A stretch of DNA of 38,043 bases, taken from NCBI GenBank assembly GCA_951813015.1, contig CATOTG010000010.1, positions 1 through 38,043 of the forward strand, read 5' to 3'. A model generated the notes under the pieces. It did not search any database. It was not told the origin of the DNA and was given only the letters and a program-made list of their open reading frames with translations. A program made the translations under genes and the position numbers. The DNA comes from an uncultured Thermoanaerobaculia bacterium (GTDB lineage: Bacteria > Acidobacteriota > Thermoanaerobaculia > Multivoradales > Multivoraceae). Positions 1 to 9,993 of this stretch are shown here, piece by piece; positions within the stretch are counted from its first letter, which is position 1, and the number at the start of each line of letters is the position of its first letter.

Positions 1-1563
<1,563 letters not shown>

Positions 1564-3114
1564 CTACCGTCCACGTGCCGTGTCTCGCAGCGCAGGGCGC
1601 CCCCGCGTTCGTCCCCCCGGCAGAAGCGCCACGGCCCGTTCCACGATGCCGGCCCAGTGCCTGTCCAGCCGTTGCGAGGAGAGGATCGTGTTGGTGAAGG
1701 CGATCGCGCGCCGGAGCGGCGGGGACGGTTGCTCGCCACTCGGCCGGTTCTCCGGATTCTGGAGCGCCCGCCAGCAGCCGACGATCTTCGCCGCGTCGTC
1801 GAGGTTGATCTCGCCGGCCACAGCGTCCAGGTGCGCCTGAAGTGTCTGGTCGATTCCCTCCTCCGAGACCGCGAGGACGACGACCTTGTAGTCGGAGAGG
1901 AGATCCTGCTCGACCGCGCGCGAGAACGGCAGCCGGTGAAACTCCGGGCCGTAGGTCGCCTCGTCGTCCATCGAGAAGACCTCGACGGCGTGGTTGGCCG
2001 CCTTCTTCTTCGCGCCCTCCGTGTATAGCCGCGGCGTCGCGGTCATGTAGAGACGTCTCGCGGCCCGGATCCGCTCGCGGTCGTGAACCAGAACGAACGG
2101 GGAGGTGTCATCGCCGGGACCCTCCACGCCGCTCGTGCGATGGGCCTCGTCGCACAGGACGAGGTCGAACGCCGGCGCGCCGGCCGCCTGTGCCCGCTCG
2201 ATCAGGCCGAGCGACTGATAGGTGCTGAAGACGACCGTCATGACGCCGGCGCTCCCCTGCCGCAACTGCGCTTCGATCGCATCGAGGTCGGTCGTCACCG
2301 GAATCTCCAGTTCGACCAGTGAGGCATCTTCGTCGGTACGTCCGGCCTTCGTATCCGAGCAGATGCCGATGTAACGGTGGAGCAGACGTCTCTGGTCCGC
2401 CCACTCGCGCATCGACTGCTGCAGCAGGGAAATGGAGGGGACGAGATACAACACCCGGCCGCCGAGGCCGGCAAGTTCCTCGGCGATGCGAAGAGCGGCG
2501 AAGGTCTTGCCCGTTCCGCACGCCATGATCAGCTGACCCCGGTCGTGGGTCGCGAAGCCGCGGACGACGTCCTCCAGAGCTTCCCGCTGATGGGGCCGCA
2601 GGTCGAACGTCTCGCGACAGACCCGGAGGGTCTCGGGCTCTTCCAGAATCAGGTCCGGCCAGTCGATCGGCCGCTCCGCGAGATCGGCAAACCGCAACCT
2701 GGTGCAGGCAGGCCTCAGACCCTCGATCGTCTTCCTCGCGTTCGCCCCCCATTCGTCTCCCGTATCGACGACGATCCGCGAGGTGAACGGTTCGCGGGCC
2801 GAGGCGGAGATGAAGGAATCGATGTGAGCCTTGGCGATTCGCGTGCCCGGCGCGTAGCACTTGCACTGGATCGCGCAGTAGCCGCCGTCGTGCTCCGCCG
2901 CCACCAAGTCGATGCCCACCTCCGCGGCGTCGAAATCGGGGCGGCTGCTCGCCCACTCGGACCACAGCCGGACATCGGCGAAGCGCTGTTCCGAGTACAG
3001 CGGATCCTCGAGGAAGTAGCGCTTCATCAGGCGCTCGAAGAGCCGGCCCTTGTGTAGCTCCGACTCGGCCGTAGACCTGATGTGGTCCAGCGCCGCCTGG
3101 AAGCCGTCAGTCAT
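1564..3114 (-). CDS. Type ISP restriction-modification enzyme, N-terminal nuclease and helicase part (frameshifted)
   Basis: First half of a single-chain restriction-methylation protein that would cleave and methylate DNA while translocating along it. From the ATG at 3114 (GGGAG just upstream) an Mrr-like nuclease domain occupies about residues 15-150, with D69 and Q83-x-K85 as the metal-binding set (GID...AIQCKCY). A superfamily 2 helicase follows, with Walker A ACGTGKT at 198-204 and DEAH at 322-325. The frame breaks at a run of six C at 1613-1618; with five, reading continues as LLPGDERGGALRC, and a second indel near 1528-1530 (one base missing from a TGG codon) leads on into the rest of the gene. 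An ATG at 3198 is possible but lacks a ribosome site and extends past the conserved start. The assignment rests on domain order (nuclease, helicase, N6-adenine methylase). The breaks may be sequencing errors. Confidence 0.8.
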   Translation of the reverse strand: MTDGFQAALDHIRSTAESELHKGRLFERLMKRYFLEDPLYSEQRFADVRLWSEWASSRPDFDAAEVGIDLVAAEHDGGYCAIQCKCYAPGTRIAKAHIDSFISASAREPFTSRIVVDTGDEWGANARKTIEGLRPACTRLRFADLAERPIDWPDLILEEPETLRVCRETFDLRPHQREALEDVVRGFATHDRGQLIMACGTGKTFAALRIAEELAGLGGRVLYLVPSISLLQQSMREWADQRRLLHRYIGICSDTKAGRTDEDASLVELEIPVTTDLDAIEAQLRQGSAGVMTVVFSTYQSLGLIERAQAAGAPAFDLVLCDEAHRTSGVEGPGDDTSPFVLVHDRERIRAARRLYMTATPRLYTEGAKKKAANHAVEVFSMDDEATYGPEFHRLPFSRAVEQDLLSDYKVVVLAVSEEGIDQTLQAHLDAVAGEINLDDAAKIVGCWRALQNPENRPSGEQPSPPLRRAIAFTNTILSSQRLDRHWAGIVERAVALLPGGRTRGRPALRDTARGR

Positions 3115-3549
3115 CCGCTCCCTCCCACGCTGCGGCCCTCCGCGGCACTCATCGCCGGGCCTTCCGTTGCCGGCATCGTCTGATTGGGAATCAGGCAACG
3201 CCGATGGGCGCCTCCCGGGCGGTCACTCATCCTGACTTGATCCTTGGCCGCCGAACGCTATCACCGCACCATCCACGCCTCTCAACAGGTATGAGCAGAT
3301 CAGCGCGTCTACGTCCGCCCGGTCCCGGTTCTTCGACAGTTGCGGCTCCGTGGCGATCAATCCCTCGCGCCCTTGATGGACGACTTCGCCGATGCGGAGC
3401 CAGATCGAGGCCAAGACGCCGAGAACGAGGATGACGGAGATCAGGTAGACCTCCTCAGCCCCTCTTTGATGCCTGCCGGGCCACGGCGTTACGCCCTTCG
3501 TCAGGCGCCGCCGTCGCGCGATGGATGGGCGCCGTGTTGCGCCACCTGC
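3115..3549. other. Intergenic stretch with a weak membrane-peptide ORF
   Basis: Between the restriction gene and the monooxygenase gene I find no convincing gene. On the minus strand, a frame open from just after the monooxygenase stop down to 3223 encodes a hydrophobic segment (YLISVILVLGVLASIWLRIG) followed by about 55 polar residues. Its only ordinary start is a TTG at 3414 inside the hydrophobic segment. A GGAGG at about 3451-3455 precedes a CTG with plausible spacing. It could be a one-pass membrane peptide of about 75 residues, but I do not recognise it. Confidence 0.3.
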
Positions 3550-4740
3550 TCACCGGCAGGCGTTCGCGGAAGCCCCGACCCGCGGCAGCACCTCCGTCTT
3601 GAAGCGCTCGATCGTGGACATCAGCCGTGCGTGGGGCAGGAGTCCGTTGTACGCCCAGAAGTAGAGCCAGGTCACCGGCAGGCGCTCGCGCAGCGTCTCG
3701 AGTTGACGCGTCACCGTATCGACGGCGCCGACCAGCGCCAGGCCTTCGCCCATCGGGTCGGCGAACTCCTCTCCCGTGTCCGGGTCCAGCATGCCGCGGC
3801 TGAAGCCGAACGGCTCGAACCACGCGGCGCCGCAGAAGGCGCCGCTCGCCTTCCACAGACGCTCGGCCTCGGTGTCCGACTCGGCGATCACGACGTCGCG
3901 CAGGACGCCGATCCCCTCGCCCAGCGGCCGTCCGGACTCCTCCGCGAACAGTTCGAACAGCGCCCGCTCCCGTTTCGGATGCAGCGGAGGCAGGATCGCG
4001 GTCACGCCTTCCCGCGCGCACCACCGGATGCTCGCCTCGGAAGACGCGAAGGGCTGGAAGATCGGCGGATGAGGCTGCTGTACCGGCTTCGGCACGACGC
4101 CGACCTGCCGCAGCACGCCGTCGTCTATGCCGGCGCCCCACTGCTCCGTCGCGTCGAGCGTCCACGGCGTCCCGCCCTCGGGACCGCCCACGGGGATCTT
4201 CCAGAAGCGGCCGTCGTAGTCGAGCATCGGCTCCGTCCATGCCTTCTTGATGATCCGGAAGCACTCCTCGAAGGCCGCCCGGTTCGTCGCGTCGATCTCG
4301 TCACGCTGGTGCGGCAGGGCCCCGGAGATCCCGTGCGTCTGCTGCGCCATCACGTCGACCCAGCGCCGCTGGTAGCCGCGCGCGAAGCCGGCGTTGGCCC
4401 GGCCTCCGGTCATCCGGTCGAGCATCGCGATGTCCTCGGCCACCCGGATCGGGTTCCTCGCCGGCAGCACGATGCCCAGCTGGCCGACCCGGATGTTCTT
4501 CGTCTGCATGCCGATGAACAGGTCGAGCAGCACCGGGTTGTTCGACAGTTCGAAACCCTCGATGTGGAAGTGGTGCTCGGTGAAGCTGATCGAGTCGTAG
4601 CCCAGGTCGTCGGCGAGCCGGGCCTGCTCGGAGACCTCGGCCAGCATCCGGTCGTAGAGGTCACCGCGCAGGCCGGCCATGCCCTTCTTGATCTCGGCCC
4701 GGGAGCCGATCGAGGGCAGGTAGAAGAGGGAGAGCTTCAA
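3550..4740 (-). CDS. Luciferase-like flavin-dependent monooxygenase (LLM class)
   Basis: A 396-residue TIM-barrel flavin oxidoreductase of the bacterial luciferase type, which would use reduced FMN and oxygen on an unknown substrate. Family signatures include YDSISFTEHHFHIEGF near residue 45, the segment GQLGIVLPARNPIRVAEDIAMLD, and GGRANAGFARGYQRRWVDV. The late region DPDTGEEFADPMGEGLALVGAVDTV is where the family closes the barrel. I chose the TTG at 4740 because homology begins at KLSLFYLPSIG; it lies 14 nt after the stop of the DUF1080 gene, with GAGG overlapping that stop, so the two are likely cotranscribed. The upstream in-frame extension to 5325 only shadows the DUF1080 gene. Substrate cannot be told from sequence. 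Confidence 0.88.
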   Translation of the reverse strand: MKLSLFYLPSIGSRAEIKKGMAGLRGDLYDRMLAEVSEQARLADDLGYDSISFTEHHFHIEGFELSNNPVLLDLFIGMQTKNIRVGQLGIVLPARNPIRVAEDIAMLDRMTGGRANAGFARGYQRRWVDVMAQQTHGISGALPHQRDEIDATNRAAFEECFRIIKKAWTEPMLDYDGRFWKIPVGGPEGGTPWTLDATEQWGAGIDDGVLRQVGVVPKPVQQPHPPIFQPFASSEASIRWCAREGVTAILPPLHPKRERALFELFAEESGRPLGEGIGVLRDVVIAESDTEAERLWKASGAFCGAAWFEPFGFSRGMLDPDTGEEFADPMGEGLALVGAVDTVTRQLETLRERLPVTWLYFWAYNGLLPHARLMSTIERFKTEVLPRVGASANACR

Positions 4741-4754
4741 GAGCGCGGGAGACC

Positions 4755-5573
4755 TCAGCCGCCGCCGTCGTAGCCCGGGAGCTCCCGGATCCAGACGTTG
4801 CGGAAACGGGTCGGGTTGCGGTGATCCTGGAGACCGATCCAGCCCCGCGGCTCGTGCGGCCGGTCGTAGACGCCGACCCGGCGGTGGATCGTCCGGCCGA
4901 TGTACTCCTTGCGGTGATGGATCACGACCCCGTTGTGAATCACCGTGACGTGGGCCTTCTTCGTCAGCTCCCCGTCCTTCCAGCGCGGCGCCTCGAAGAT
5001 GATGTCGTACGTCTGCCAGGCGCCCGGCGCCCTGGAAGAGTTGACCATCGGGGGCGTCTGGCCGTACAGCGCTCCCGCTTGCCCGTCGGCGTAGGACCGG
5101 TTCTCGTACGAGTCGAGAATCTGGACTTCGTAGTCGCCGTAGATCATCACGCCGCTGTTGCCGCGGCCCTGGCTGTTGCTCTCCACCTTTGCGGGGGTCG
5201 CGAACTCCAGGTGGAGCTGGAAGTCGCCGAACTCGTCCCGGGTGCGGATCGACCCGGTCGAGGTGACCTCCATGTACCCGTTCTCGACCTTCCATTCGGG
5301 TTCGTCGCCGTTCGGCTTCTGCCACTTCGAGAGGTTCGTGCCGTCGAACAGCACGACCGCGTCGGCCGGCGCAGCGGCCATCTCGCTGAACGCGGCGCCG
5401 GAGGCGACGACGGGCGGCAACGGGCGGTTCGGGTCATGCACCTTCCAGGGCAGACCCGGCAGCTTCGGCGTGTCCTCGTAGCCGACCGGCTGTTGCTGCG
5501 CGGCCGCAGCGGCAGTCAGCAGCAGGCCCGCGGCCAGAACGGTGGACAGGGTGTGCCGGACTCGGTTCGTCAT
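4755..5573 (-). CDS. Secreted DUF1080 (3-keto-disaccharide hydrolase-like) protein
   Basis: A 272-residue exported protein with a clear signal peptide (about residues 1-25, ending TAAAAAQQQ). The rest is one DUF1080 jelly-roll domain related to concanavalin-like glucanases: VVLFDGTNLSKWQ, WKVENGYMEVT, GDFQLHLEF, GNSGVMIYGDYEVQILDSY and the closing IGLQDHRNPTRFRNVWIREL are all typical. Family members act on glycosidic or 3-keto-sugar substrates, so a periplasmic role in carbohydrate turnover is likely. The ATG at 5573 has AGGAGG eight bases upstream. Longer upstream frames run into the 61-bp repeat array and are not coding. The monooxygenase gene follows with a 14-nt gap. Confidence 0.9.
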   Translation of the reverse strand: MTNRVRHTLSTVLAAGLLLTAAAAAQQQPVGYEDTPKLPGLPWKVHDPNRPLPPVVASGAAFSEMAAAPADAVVLFDGTNLSKWQKPNGDEPEWKVENGYMEVTSTGSIRTRDEFGDFQLHLEFATPAKVESNSQGRGNSGVMIYGDYEVQILDSYENRSYADGQAGALYGQTPPMVNSSRAPGAWQTYDIIFEAPRWKDGELTKKAHVTVIHNGVVIHHRKEYIGRTIHRRVGVYDRPHEPRGWIGLQDHRNPTRFRNVWIRELPGYDGGG

Positions 5574-5628
5574 CTTGCGTTCCTCCTGAGTAGCTCGATC
5601 AGGCGGCCGTTCCGGAAATCCGGGGGCC

Positions 5629-5966
5629 GCTCCGTGCCGCCCGTGTAACACCGCTCCCGCGGCAGCCTGAGCCGTGGCGGCCGCAGCCCGCTCCGTGCCG
5701 CCAGCGTACGACCGCTTCCGCGGCAGACTGAGCCGCGGCGGCCGCAGCCCGCTTTGTGCCGCCCGCGTACCACCGCTCCCGCGGCAGACTGAGCCGCGGC
5801 GGCCGCAGCCCGCTTTGTGCCGCCCGCGTACCACCGCTCCCGCGGCAGACTGAGCCGCGGCGGCCGCAGCCCGCTTTGTGCCGCCCGCGTACCACCGCTC
5901 CCGCGGCAGACTGAGCCGCGGCGGCCGCAGCCCGCTCCGTGCCGCCCGCGTACGACCGCTCCCGCA
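5629..5966. repeat. 61-bp tandem repeat, five full copies plus a partial, each with a hairpin
   Basis: Copies start at 5629, 5690, 5751, 5812, 5873 and 5934 (partial). The three central copies are nearly identical and the outer ones diverge by a few bases. Every full unit holds a 7-bp inverted repeat, CCGCGGC-AGACTGA-GCCGCGG (the first copy has CCGCGGC-AGCCTGA-GCCGTGG, which keeps a G-U pair). The unit length is not a multiple of three, so any reading frame rotates from copy to copy; this argues against coding. The array lies in the 516-bp gap upstream of the DUF1080 gene and downstream of the carboxylase gene. Confidence 0.95.
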
Positions 5967-6089
5967 CCCGTTGTCGGGTGCGCAGATATGGAGACGCCGG
6001 ATCAGGGTGCGCATCCATTCCACGCGCGACTTGCCAGCCTTCGCGGCCAGGGCCTCGATACGCGGTCGCCGCTGGCATCCTGTTCGCAT

Positions 6090-7643
6090 TCACCGCACCC
6101 GCGACGCGAGCAGCGGCGCCGACAGCTCCAGCCATTTGACGACTTCGGCACGGGTGTTCCGTGGATCGATCAGATCATGGACCGAGAACCCCTCGGCCCG
6201 CGGGAACGGAGTCCGCCGCTTGGCGAACTCGGCCTCGAGTTCGGCCCTCTTCCTGTCGGGGTCGGGCGCAGCCGCGATCTCGCGCCGGAAGGCGACCGCC
6301 ACCCCACCCTCGATCGGCAACGCCCCGCTCTCGGCCGACGGCCAGATGAGCACCCGGCCGGAAGGCCCGTAGTGCGCCGCCGCCGCGACACCGTAGGCCT
6401 TGCGGATCTGCACGGAGCACCATGGAACGGTCGACTGCACGGTCGCCGCGATCGCCTCCATGCCGTAGCGGATCGTGCCGGACGCCTCCGACTCCGAACC
6501 GATCATGAAGCCCGGTTCGTCGACCAGGCTCAGGATCGGCAGGTGGAAGGTCTCGCAGAACTCGATGAAGCGCCGGAACTTCTGCGCCCCGGCGGCATCC
6601 ATCGCGCCGCCGATGTGCCGGCAGTCGTTGGCGACCACGCCGACCGCGTGGCCGTCGACGCGGGCGAGCCCGGTGATCTGCGACGGCCCGTAGCCCGCGG
6701 TCATCTCGAAGAAGCTGTCCCGGTCGACGACGAGCGAGATCAGCTCGCGCATGTCGTACAGGAACCGCCGGTCCCGCGGCACGATCTCGAGCAGGCGTTC
6801 CTCGCGCCGCTCCGCCGGATCGCCAACCGGGCGCCGCGGCGGCAACCTGTCCACGTTGGGCGGCAGGTAGCTCAGGAAGCGCCTGACCTGATCCATCGCG
6901 TCGTCTTCGTCCTCGGCCACGTTGTCCACCACGCCGCTCCGGCTGTGGACCTGCCAGCCGCCGAGTTCATCCTTCGTCTTCTTCTCGCCCAAGGCCCGCT
7001 CGACCAGCGCCGGCCCGCCGATCAGAATCTGCGCCGTGTGCCGCGTCATCACGGAAAAGTGGGACGCGACCAGCCGCGCCGCCGGAAAGCCCGCCACCGC
7101 GCCGACCCCGATCGAGGCCACCGGCACGGTCCGCAGAATCTCGGCGATCGACCAGAAGCGGGCGCGCGAGTAGACCGGCTCCCCCATCGGTCGGGGCGGC
7201 GTCTTCGGCGACCCTTTCTGGCGACCCGCGCTGCCGCGCACGCTGCCGCCGCCCCCTTCGAGGAACCGCAGCAGCGGCAGGCGGTACTTCAAGGCCAACT
7301 CCTCCGAGTAGACGCTCTTGCGCAGCCCGGCCGGAGACGGCGAGCCGCCTGCCTGGGTGAAGTCCTCTCCCGCCACGATCAGCCGCCGGCCCTCGACATC
7401 GGCAAAGCCGACAACGTAGTTCGCCGGAGTGAACGCGACGACGCGGCCTTCCTCGTCCACTTCGGCCGCCCCCGCCTGCCGGCCCTCCTCGATGAAGGAC
7501 CCCGGATCGGCGACCCGCTCGATCCGTTCGCGGACAGTCAACCGCCCGCGCTCGTGCTGGCGGGTCACCGCCTCCTCGCCGCCCATAGCCAGCGCCTGGC
7601 GCCGTCGGCGCTCGATCTCGTCTACCTCGGGTTGCCAAGACAT
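6090..7643 (-). CDS. Acyl-CoA carboxylase, carboxyltransferase (beta) subunit
   Basis: A 517-residue biotin-dependent carboxyltransferase of the propionyl-/methylcrotonyl-/geranyl-CoA carboxylase type, which moves CO2 from carboxybiotin to an acyl-CoA. The N-terminal crotonase-like domain contains RHERGRLTVRERIERVADPGSF-type sequence (here TRQHERGRLTVRERI), VVAGEDFTQAGGS and GPALVERALGEK. The C-terminal domain contains GYGPSQITGLARVDGHAVGV, the oxyanion region GGAMDAAGAQKFRRF and LVDEPGFMIGSESE. The ATG at 7643 (MSWQPEVDEIERRR) is where homology starts; an ATG at 7805 would add 54 unrelated residues. No biotin carboxylase or biotin carrier gene lies beside it, so the alpha subunit must be elsewhere. 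Substrate is not decided by sequence. Confidence 0.88.
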   Translation of the reverse strand: MSWQPEVDEIERRRRQALAMGGEEAVTRQHERGRLTVRERIERVADPGSFIEEGRQAGAAEVDEEGRVVAFTPANYVVGFADVEGRRLIVAGEDFTQAGGSPSPAGLRKSVYSEELALKYRLPLLRFLEGGGGSVRGSAGRQKGSPKTPPRPMGEPVYSRARFWSIAEILRTVPVASIGVGAVAGFPAARLVASHFSVMTRHTAQILIGGPALVERALGEKKTKDELGGWQVHSRSGVVDNVAEDEDDAMDQVRRFLSYLPPNVDRLPPRRPVGDPAERREERLLEIVPRDRRFLYDMRELISLVVDRDSFFEMTAGYGPSQITGLARVDGHAVGVVANDCRHIGGAMDAAGAQKFRRFIEFCETFHLPILSLVDEPGFMIGSESEASGTIRYGMEAIAATVQSTVPWCSVQIRKAYGVAAAAHYGPSGRVLIWPSAESGALPIEGGVAVAFRREIAAAPDPDRKRAELEAEFAKRRTPFPRAEGFSVHDLIDPRNTRAEVVKWLELSAPLLASRVR

Positions 7644-7806
7644 GAACGGGGATTCTAGATCCAGAAGGTCGGCACGGTCGCAGGACAGGAAGGACTGCAG
7701 GCCGATGCGATCGAGCCCTGCACCGACACGCGTACGATGGAGCGCCGTCAGCGGACAGGCTGGCAGCACCGCAGGCCGCCGAGGCACGACCATGGCCAGA
7801 GGCACG

Positions 7807-7842
7807 AAGGGCCGCCCGTCCCCGAAGGGACGGACAGCCCTT
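7807..7842. terminator. Nested hairpin in the divergent region
   Basis: A perfect 7-bp stem CCGTCCC (7816-7822) and GGGACGG (7827-7833) with a CGAA loop is enclosed by a second pairing, AAGGGC (7807-7812) with GCCCTT (7837-7842). The T tract after it is short, so this is a terminator or structured leader candidate only. The surrounding 7644-8131 holds no gene I can support: it also has a 17-bp tandem repeat at 7879-7912 and the 37-bp direct repeats listed separately. Confidence 0.35.
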
Positions 7843-7986
7843 CTCCGGCTCGGTCGATCTCGGCAGCGCTATCGAACTGAGGACCTCCTGTTGTGGAGGA
7901 CCTCCTGTTGTTTGGCCGTCAGGTTTGCACGGCTGTCTAGCTCGTCAACCCCCAGCCTTTTGTGGGACGCGATGCGGTAACCGGGA

Positions 7987-8095
7987 GTCAGAAGTTCGGC
8001 AGACACTCACAGCCCGGTGCACCTTCATGGATCGCGGCGTCCTGGCGCGAGCCATCGCGTCAGAAGTTCGGCAGACACTCACAGCCCGGTGCACC
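7987..8095. repeat. Two identical 37-bp direct repeats separated by 35 bp
   Basis: Copies at 7987-8023 and 8059-8095 are identical (starting GTCAGAAGTTCGG and ending CCCGGTGCACC). They flank a 35-bp unrelated spacer. The second copy ends 36 bp before the GTG start of the FAD oxidase gene, so the pair lies where its promoter and leader should be. Only two copies exist, there is no strong internal palindrome and no cas gene nearby, so I treat it as a local duplication or a pair of binding sites and not a CRISPR array. Confidence 0.9.
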
Positions 8096-8131
8096 CCCTC
8101 CGCTATCCTGCGCGGCCTGAAGGAGGTTCCG

Positions 8132-9772
8132 GTGACGTCACGACGCAAGCTCTGTGGTTGGGGGTACGAAGGGCAGGGGCTGACGCCGGCGGAGGCCGAC
8201 GCCTTCCGCGCCAGCACCGCAGAACGCTTCGGCACGCCGCTTGAACCGCGCGCGACGATGCCGGTGGTTGCCGACTTCGAGCTGCGCCCGCCTCGGTTGG
8301 GCTCACCCTCCTCGCTCGCGAGCCTGTTTCGCGACGACCCGTACGAGCGGCTTCTCCACGCGTACGGCAAGTCGTTTCCCGACGCGGTGCGGATGTTCCG
8401 ACGCGAGGTGACCGATCCGCCCGACCTCGTGGCCTACCCGGAGACGACGGAGGACGTCGTCCGCATCCTGGACTGGGCCGGCGACGCCGGCGCCGCCGTC
8501 GTCCCCTTCGGCGGCGGCTCGAGCGTGGTGGGCGGCGTCGAGCCGGCGGTCGGCGGCAGCTACGCCGGCGCGGTGACCGTCGACCTGCAGAAGCTCGACC
8601 AGGTGCTCGAGGTGGATCGCGCCAGCCGTGCCGCGCGGATCCAGGCAGGCGCCCGAGGGCCTCGCCTCGAGGCTCAACTCCGGGAGCACGGACTGACGCT
8701 GCGCCACTTCCCGCAGAGCTTCGAGCACTCGACCCTGGGCGGCTGGATCGCCACCCGCTCGGGCGGCCACTTCGCCAGCCTCTACACCCACATCGACGAC
8801 TTCGTCGAAGCGACGACGACGGTCACGCCCCAGGGCGTGATGGAGACCCGCCGATTGCCCGGCTCGGGCGCCGGACCGTCCCCCGACCGGATGGTCATCG
8901 GCTCCGAGGGCATCCTCGGGGTGATCACGGAAGCCTGGATGCGCCTGCAGGACCGTCCGGTCCACCGCGGCTCGGCGGCGGTTCACTTCCCCGACTACAG
9001 GAGCGCCGTCGAGGCGGTGCGCATGCTCTCGCAGAGCGGCCTGTACCCATCGAATTGCCGTCTGATCGACGCCCGGGAAACCGCGACCGCGGGCGCCGGC
9101 GACGGGTCGACATCGTTGCTGGTCCTCGGCTTCGAGTCCGCCGATCATCCGGTCGACGCGTGGATGAAGCGGGCGCTTGAACTGACCGCGGACTGCGGCG
9201 GCGATCACAGCGCATCGGCCGGCAGCTCCCACCGCGAGGGGGCCGCCGGCGCCTGGCGGGACGCCTTCATCAAGGGGCCGTACTTCCGGGAGGTCGGCGT
9301 GCCGCTGGGCGTGATCGGCGACACCTTCGAGACCGCGATCACCTGGGACCGCTTCACCGACTTCCACGCCAGGATCATGGCCCGGACCGTGGAAATCCTC
9401 GAGCAGGCGACCGGCAGGCCCGGCAGCGTCACCTGCCGCTTCACCCACGTCTACCCGGACGGACCAGCGCCCTACTTCACCTTCTCCGCTCTCGGCGACT
9501 GGGAACTCCTCGCGGATCAGTGGCGGGAGATCAAGCTGGCCGCGAACGAAGCCGTGGTCGAAGCCGGGGGCACGGTGACCCACCACCACGCCGTCGGCCG
9601 CGACCACCGACCGGCCGGCTACGACCGCCAGCGGCCCGAGGTCTTCGCCCGCGCCCTCGCCGGCGCCAAGGCGGCGGTCGACCCGGACGGCCTGATGAAT
9701 CCCGGGGTCCTGATCGACCCGCAGGGACGCGACGTAGGCGTCACCGGCGCGATGGCGCCGGCCGTTGCTTAG
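8132..9772 (+). CDS. FAD-binding oxidase, alkylglycerone-phosphate synthase (AGPS)-like
   Basis: A 546-residue flavoprotein of the vanillyl-alcohol-oxidase fold. The FAD-binding PCMH domain holds VVPFGGGSSVVGGVEP at about 123-138, and the second FAD contact is STLGGWIATRSGGHFASLYTHIDDFV with IGSEGILGVITEAWMRL further on. Near the C-terminus, GGTVTHHHAVGRDHRP carries the triple-histidine motif that is characteristic of alkyldihydroxyacetonephosphate synthase, and the end GLMNPGVL is usual for the family. AGPS makes the ether bond of ether lipids; in bacteria related enzymes can be D-lactate- or glycolate-type dehydrogenases, but those usually lack HHH. The GTG at 8132 has AGGAGG at 8121-8126, an ideal spacing, so longer in-frame starts (7925) are rejected. 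Confidence 0.88.
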   Translation: MTSRRKLCGWGYEGQGLTPAEADAFRASTAERFGTPLEPRATMPVVADFELRPPRLGSPSSLASLFRDDPYERLLHAYGKSFPDAVRMFRREVTDPPDLVAYPETTEDVVRILDWAGDAGAAVVPFGGGSSVVGGVEPAVGGSYAGAVTVDLQKLDQVLEVDRASRAARIQAGARGPRLEAQLREHGLTLRHFPQSFEHSTLGGWIATRSGGHFASLYTHIDDFVEATTTVTPQGVMETRRLPGSGAGPSPDRMVIGSEGILGVITEAWMRLQDRPVHRGSAAVHFPDYRSAVEAVRMLSQSGLYPSNCRLIDARETATAGAGDGSTSLLVLGFESADHPVDAWMKRALELTADCGGDHSASAGSSHREGAAGAWRDAFIKGPYFREVGVPLGVIGDTFETAITWDRFTDFHARIMARTVEILEQATGRPGSVTCRFTHVYPDGPAPYFTFSALGDWELLADQWREIKLAANEAVVEAGGTVTHHHAVGRDHRPAGYDRQRPEVFARALAGAKAAVDPDGLMNPGVLIDPQGRDVGVTGAMAPAVA

Positions 9773-9788
9773 GTAAAGCCCCGGAGGC

Positions 9789-9954
9789 TCAAGCCGCCTC
9801 GATGTCCGTGCGGGTGCCGCCGCCTTTCGCCCGCGTGCACGCCTGAGCGCGTCGTCAAGGGCGCTGATGACAGCGCCGGTCATCGTCGTGCCGCGTTCCT
9901 TTGCGAGTTCCCTCGCGAGCCGTTCTGCGTAGACGTTCTTGACGCTCAGCGCCG
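9789..9954 (-). pseudogene. VapB-like ribbon-helix-helix antitoxin remnant
   Basis: On the minus strand, ALSVKNVYAERLARELAK followed by ERGTTMTGAVISALDDALRRAR is read from 9952 downward. This matches the Rv0623/VapB family of ribbon-helix-helix antitoxins (NVKN-x-x-A-x-x-LARELA..TGES-T-A). The codon where the family normally has ATG is GCG here, with an in-frame TAG four codons further upstream, and no usable ATG or GTG precedes the domain. After RRAR the frame runs open into unrelated sequence. In another frame a natural-looking ending, RAKGGGTRTDIEAA, stops at 9789, which suggests an indel. No VapC (PIN) gene lies beside it. I read it as a degenerate solitary antitoxin. Confidence 0.45.
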
Positions 9955-9973
9955 CGGGCTACCACCTGCTACC

Positions 9974-9993
9974 GGGACAGGAAGACTCTGTCC
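9974..9993. terminator. Hairpin just beyond chaC
   Basis: GGACAG (9975-9980), loop GAAGACT, CTGTCC (9988-9993) form a 6-bp stem directly after the chaC TAA at 9994-9996. No T run follows on the minus strand, so factor-independent termination is only possible, not shown. Confidence 0.3.

Noticed and set aside
5577..6135. N-terminal extension of the DUF1080 gene or a repeat-protein gene across the 61-bp array
   Set aside because: The unit is not a multiple of three, so translation changes from copy to copy; a strong AGGAGG and signal peptide mark the start at 5573.
7792..7980. 62-residue basic ORF (MARGTKGRPSPKGRT...)
   Set aside because: It runs through a hairpin and a 17-bp tandem repeat, has no ribosome site and no recognisable domain.
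7987..8095. CRISPR array
   Set aside because: Only two repeats, no clear internal palindrome, no cas genes; a local duplication is simpler.
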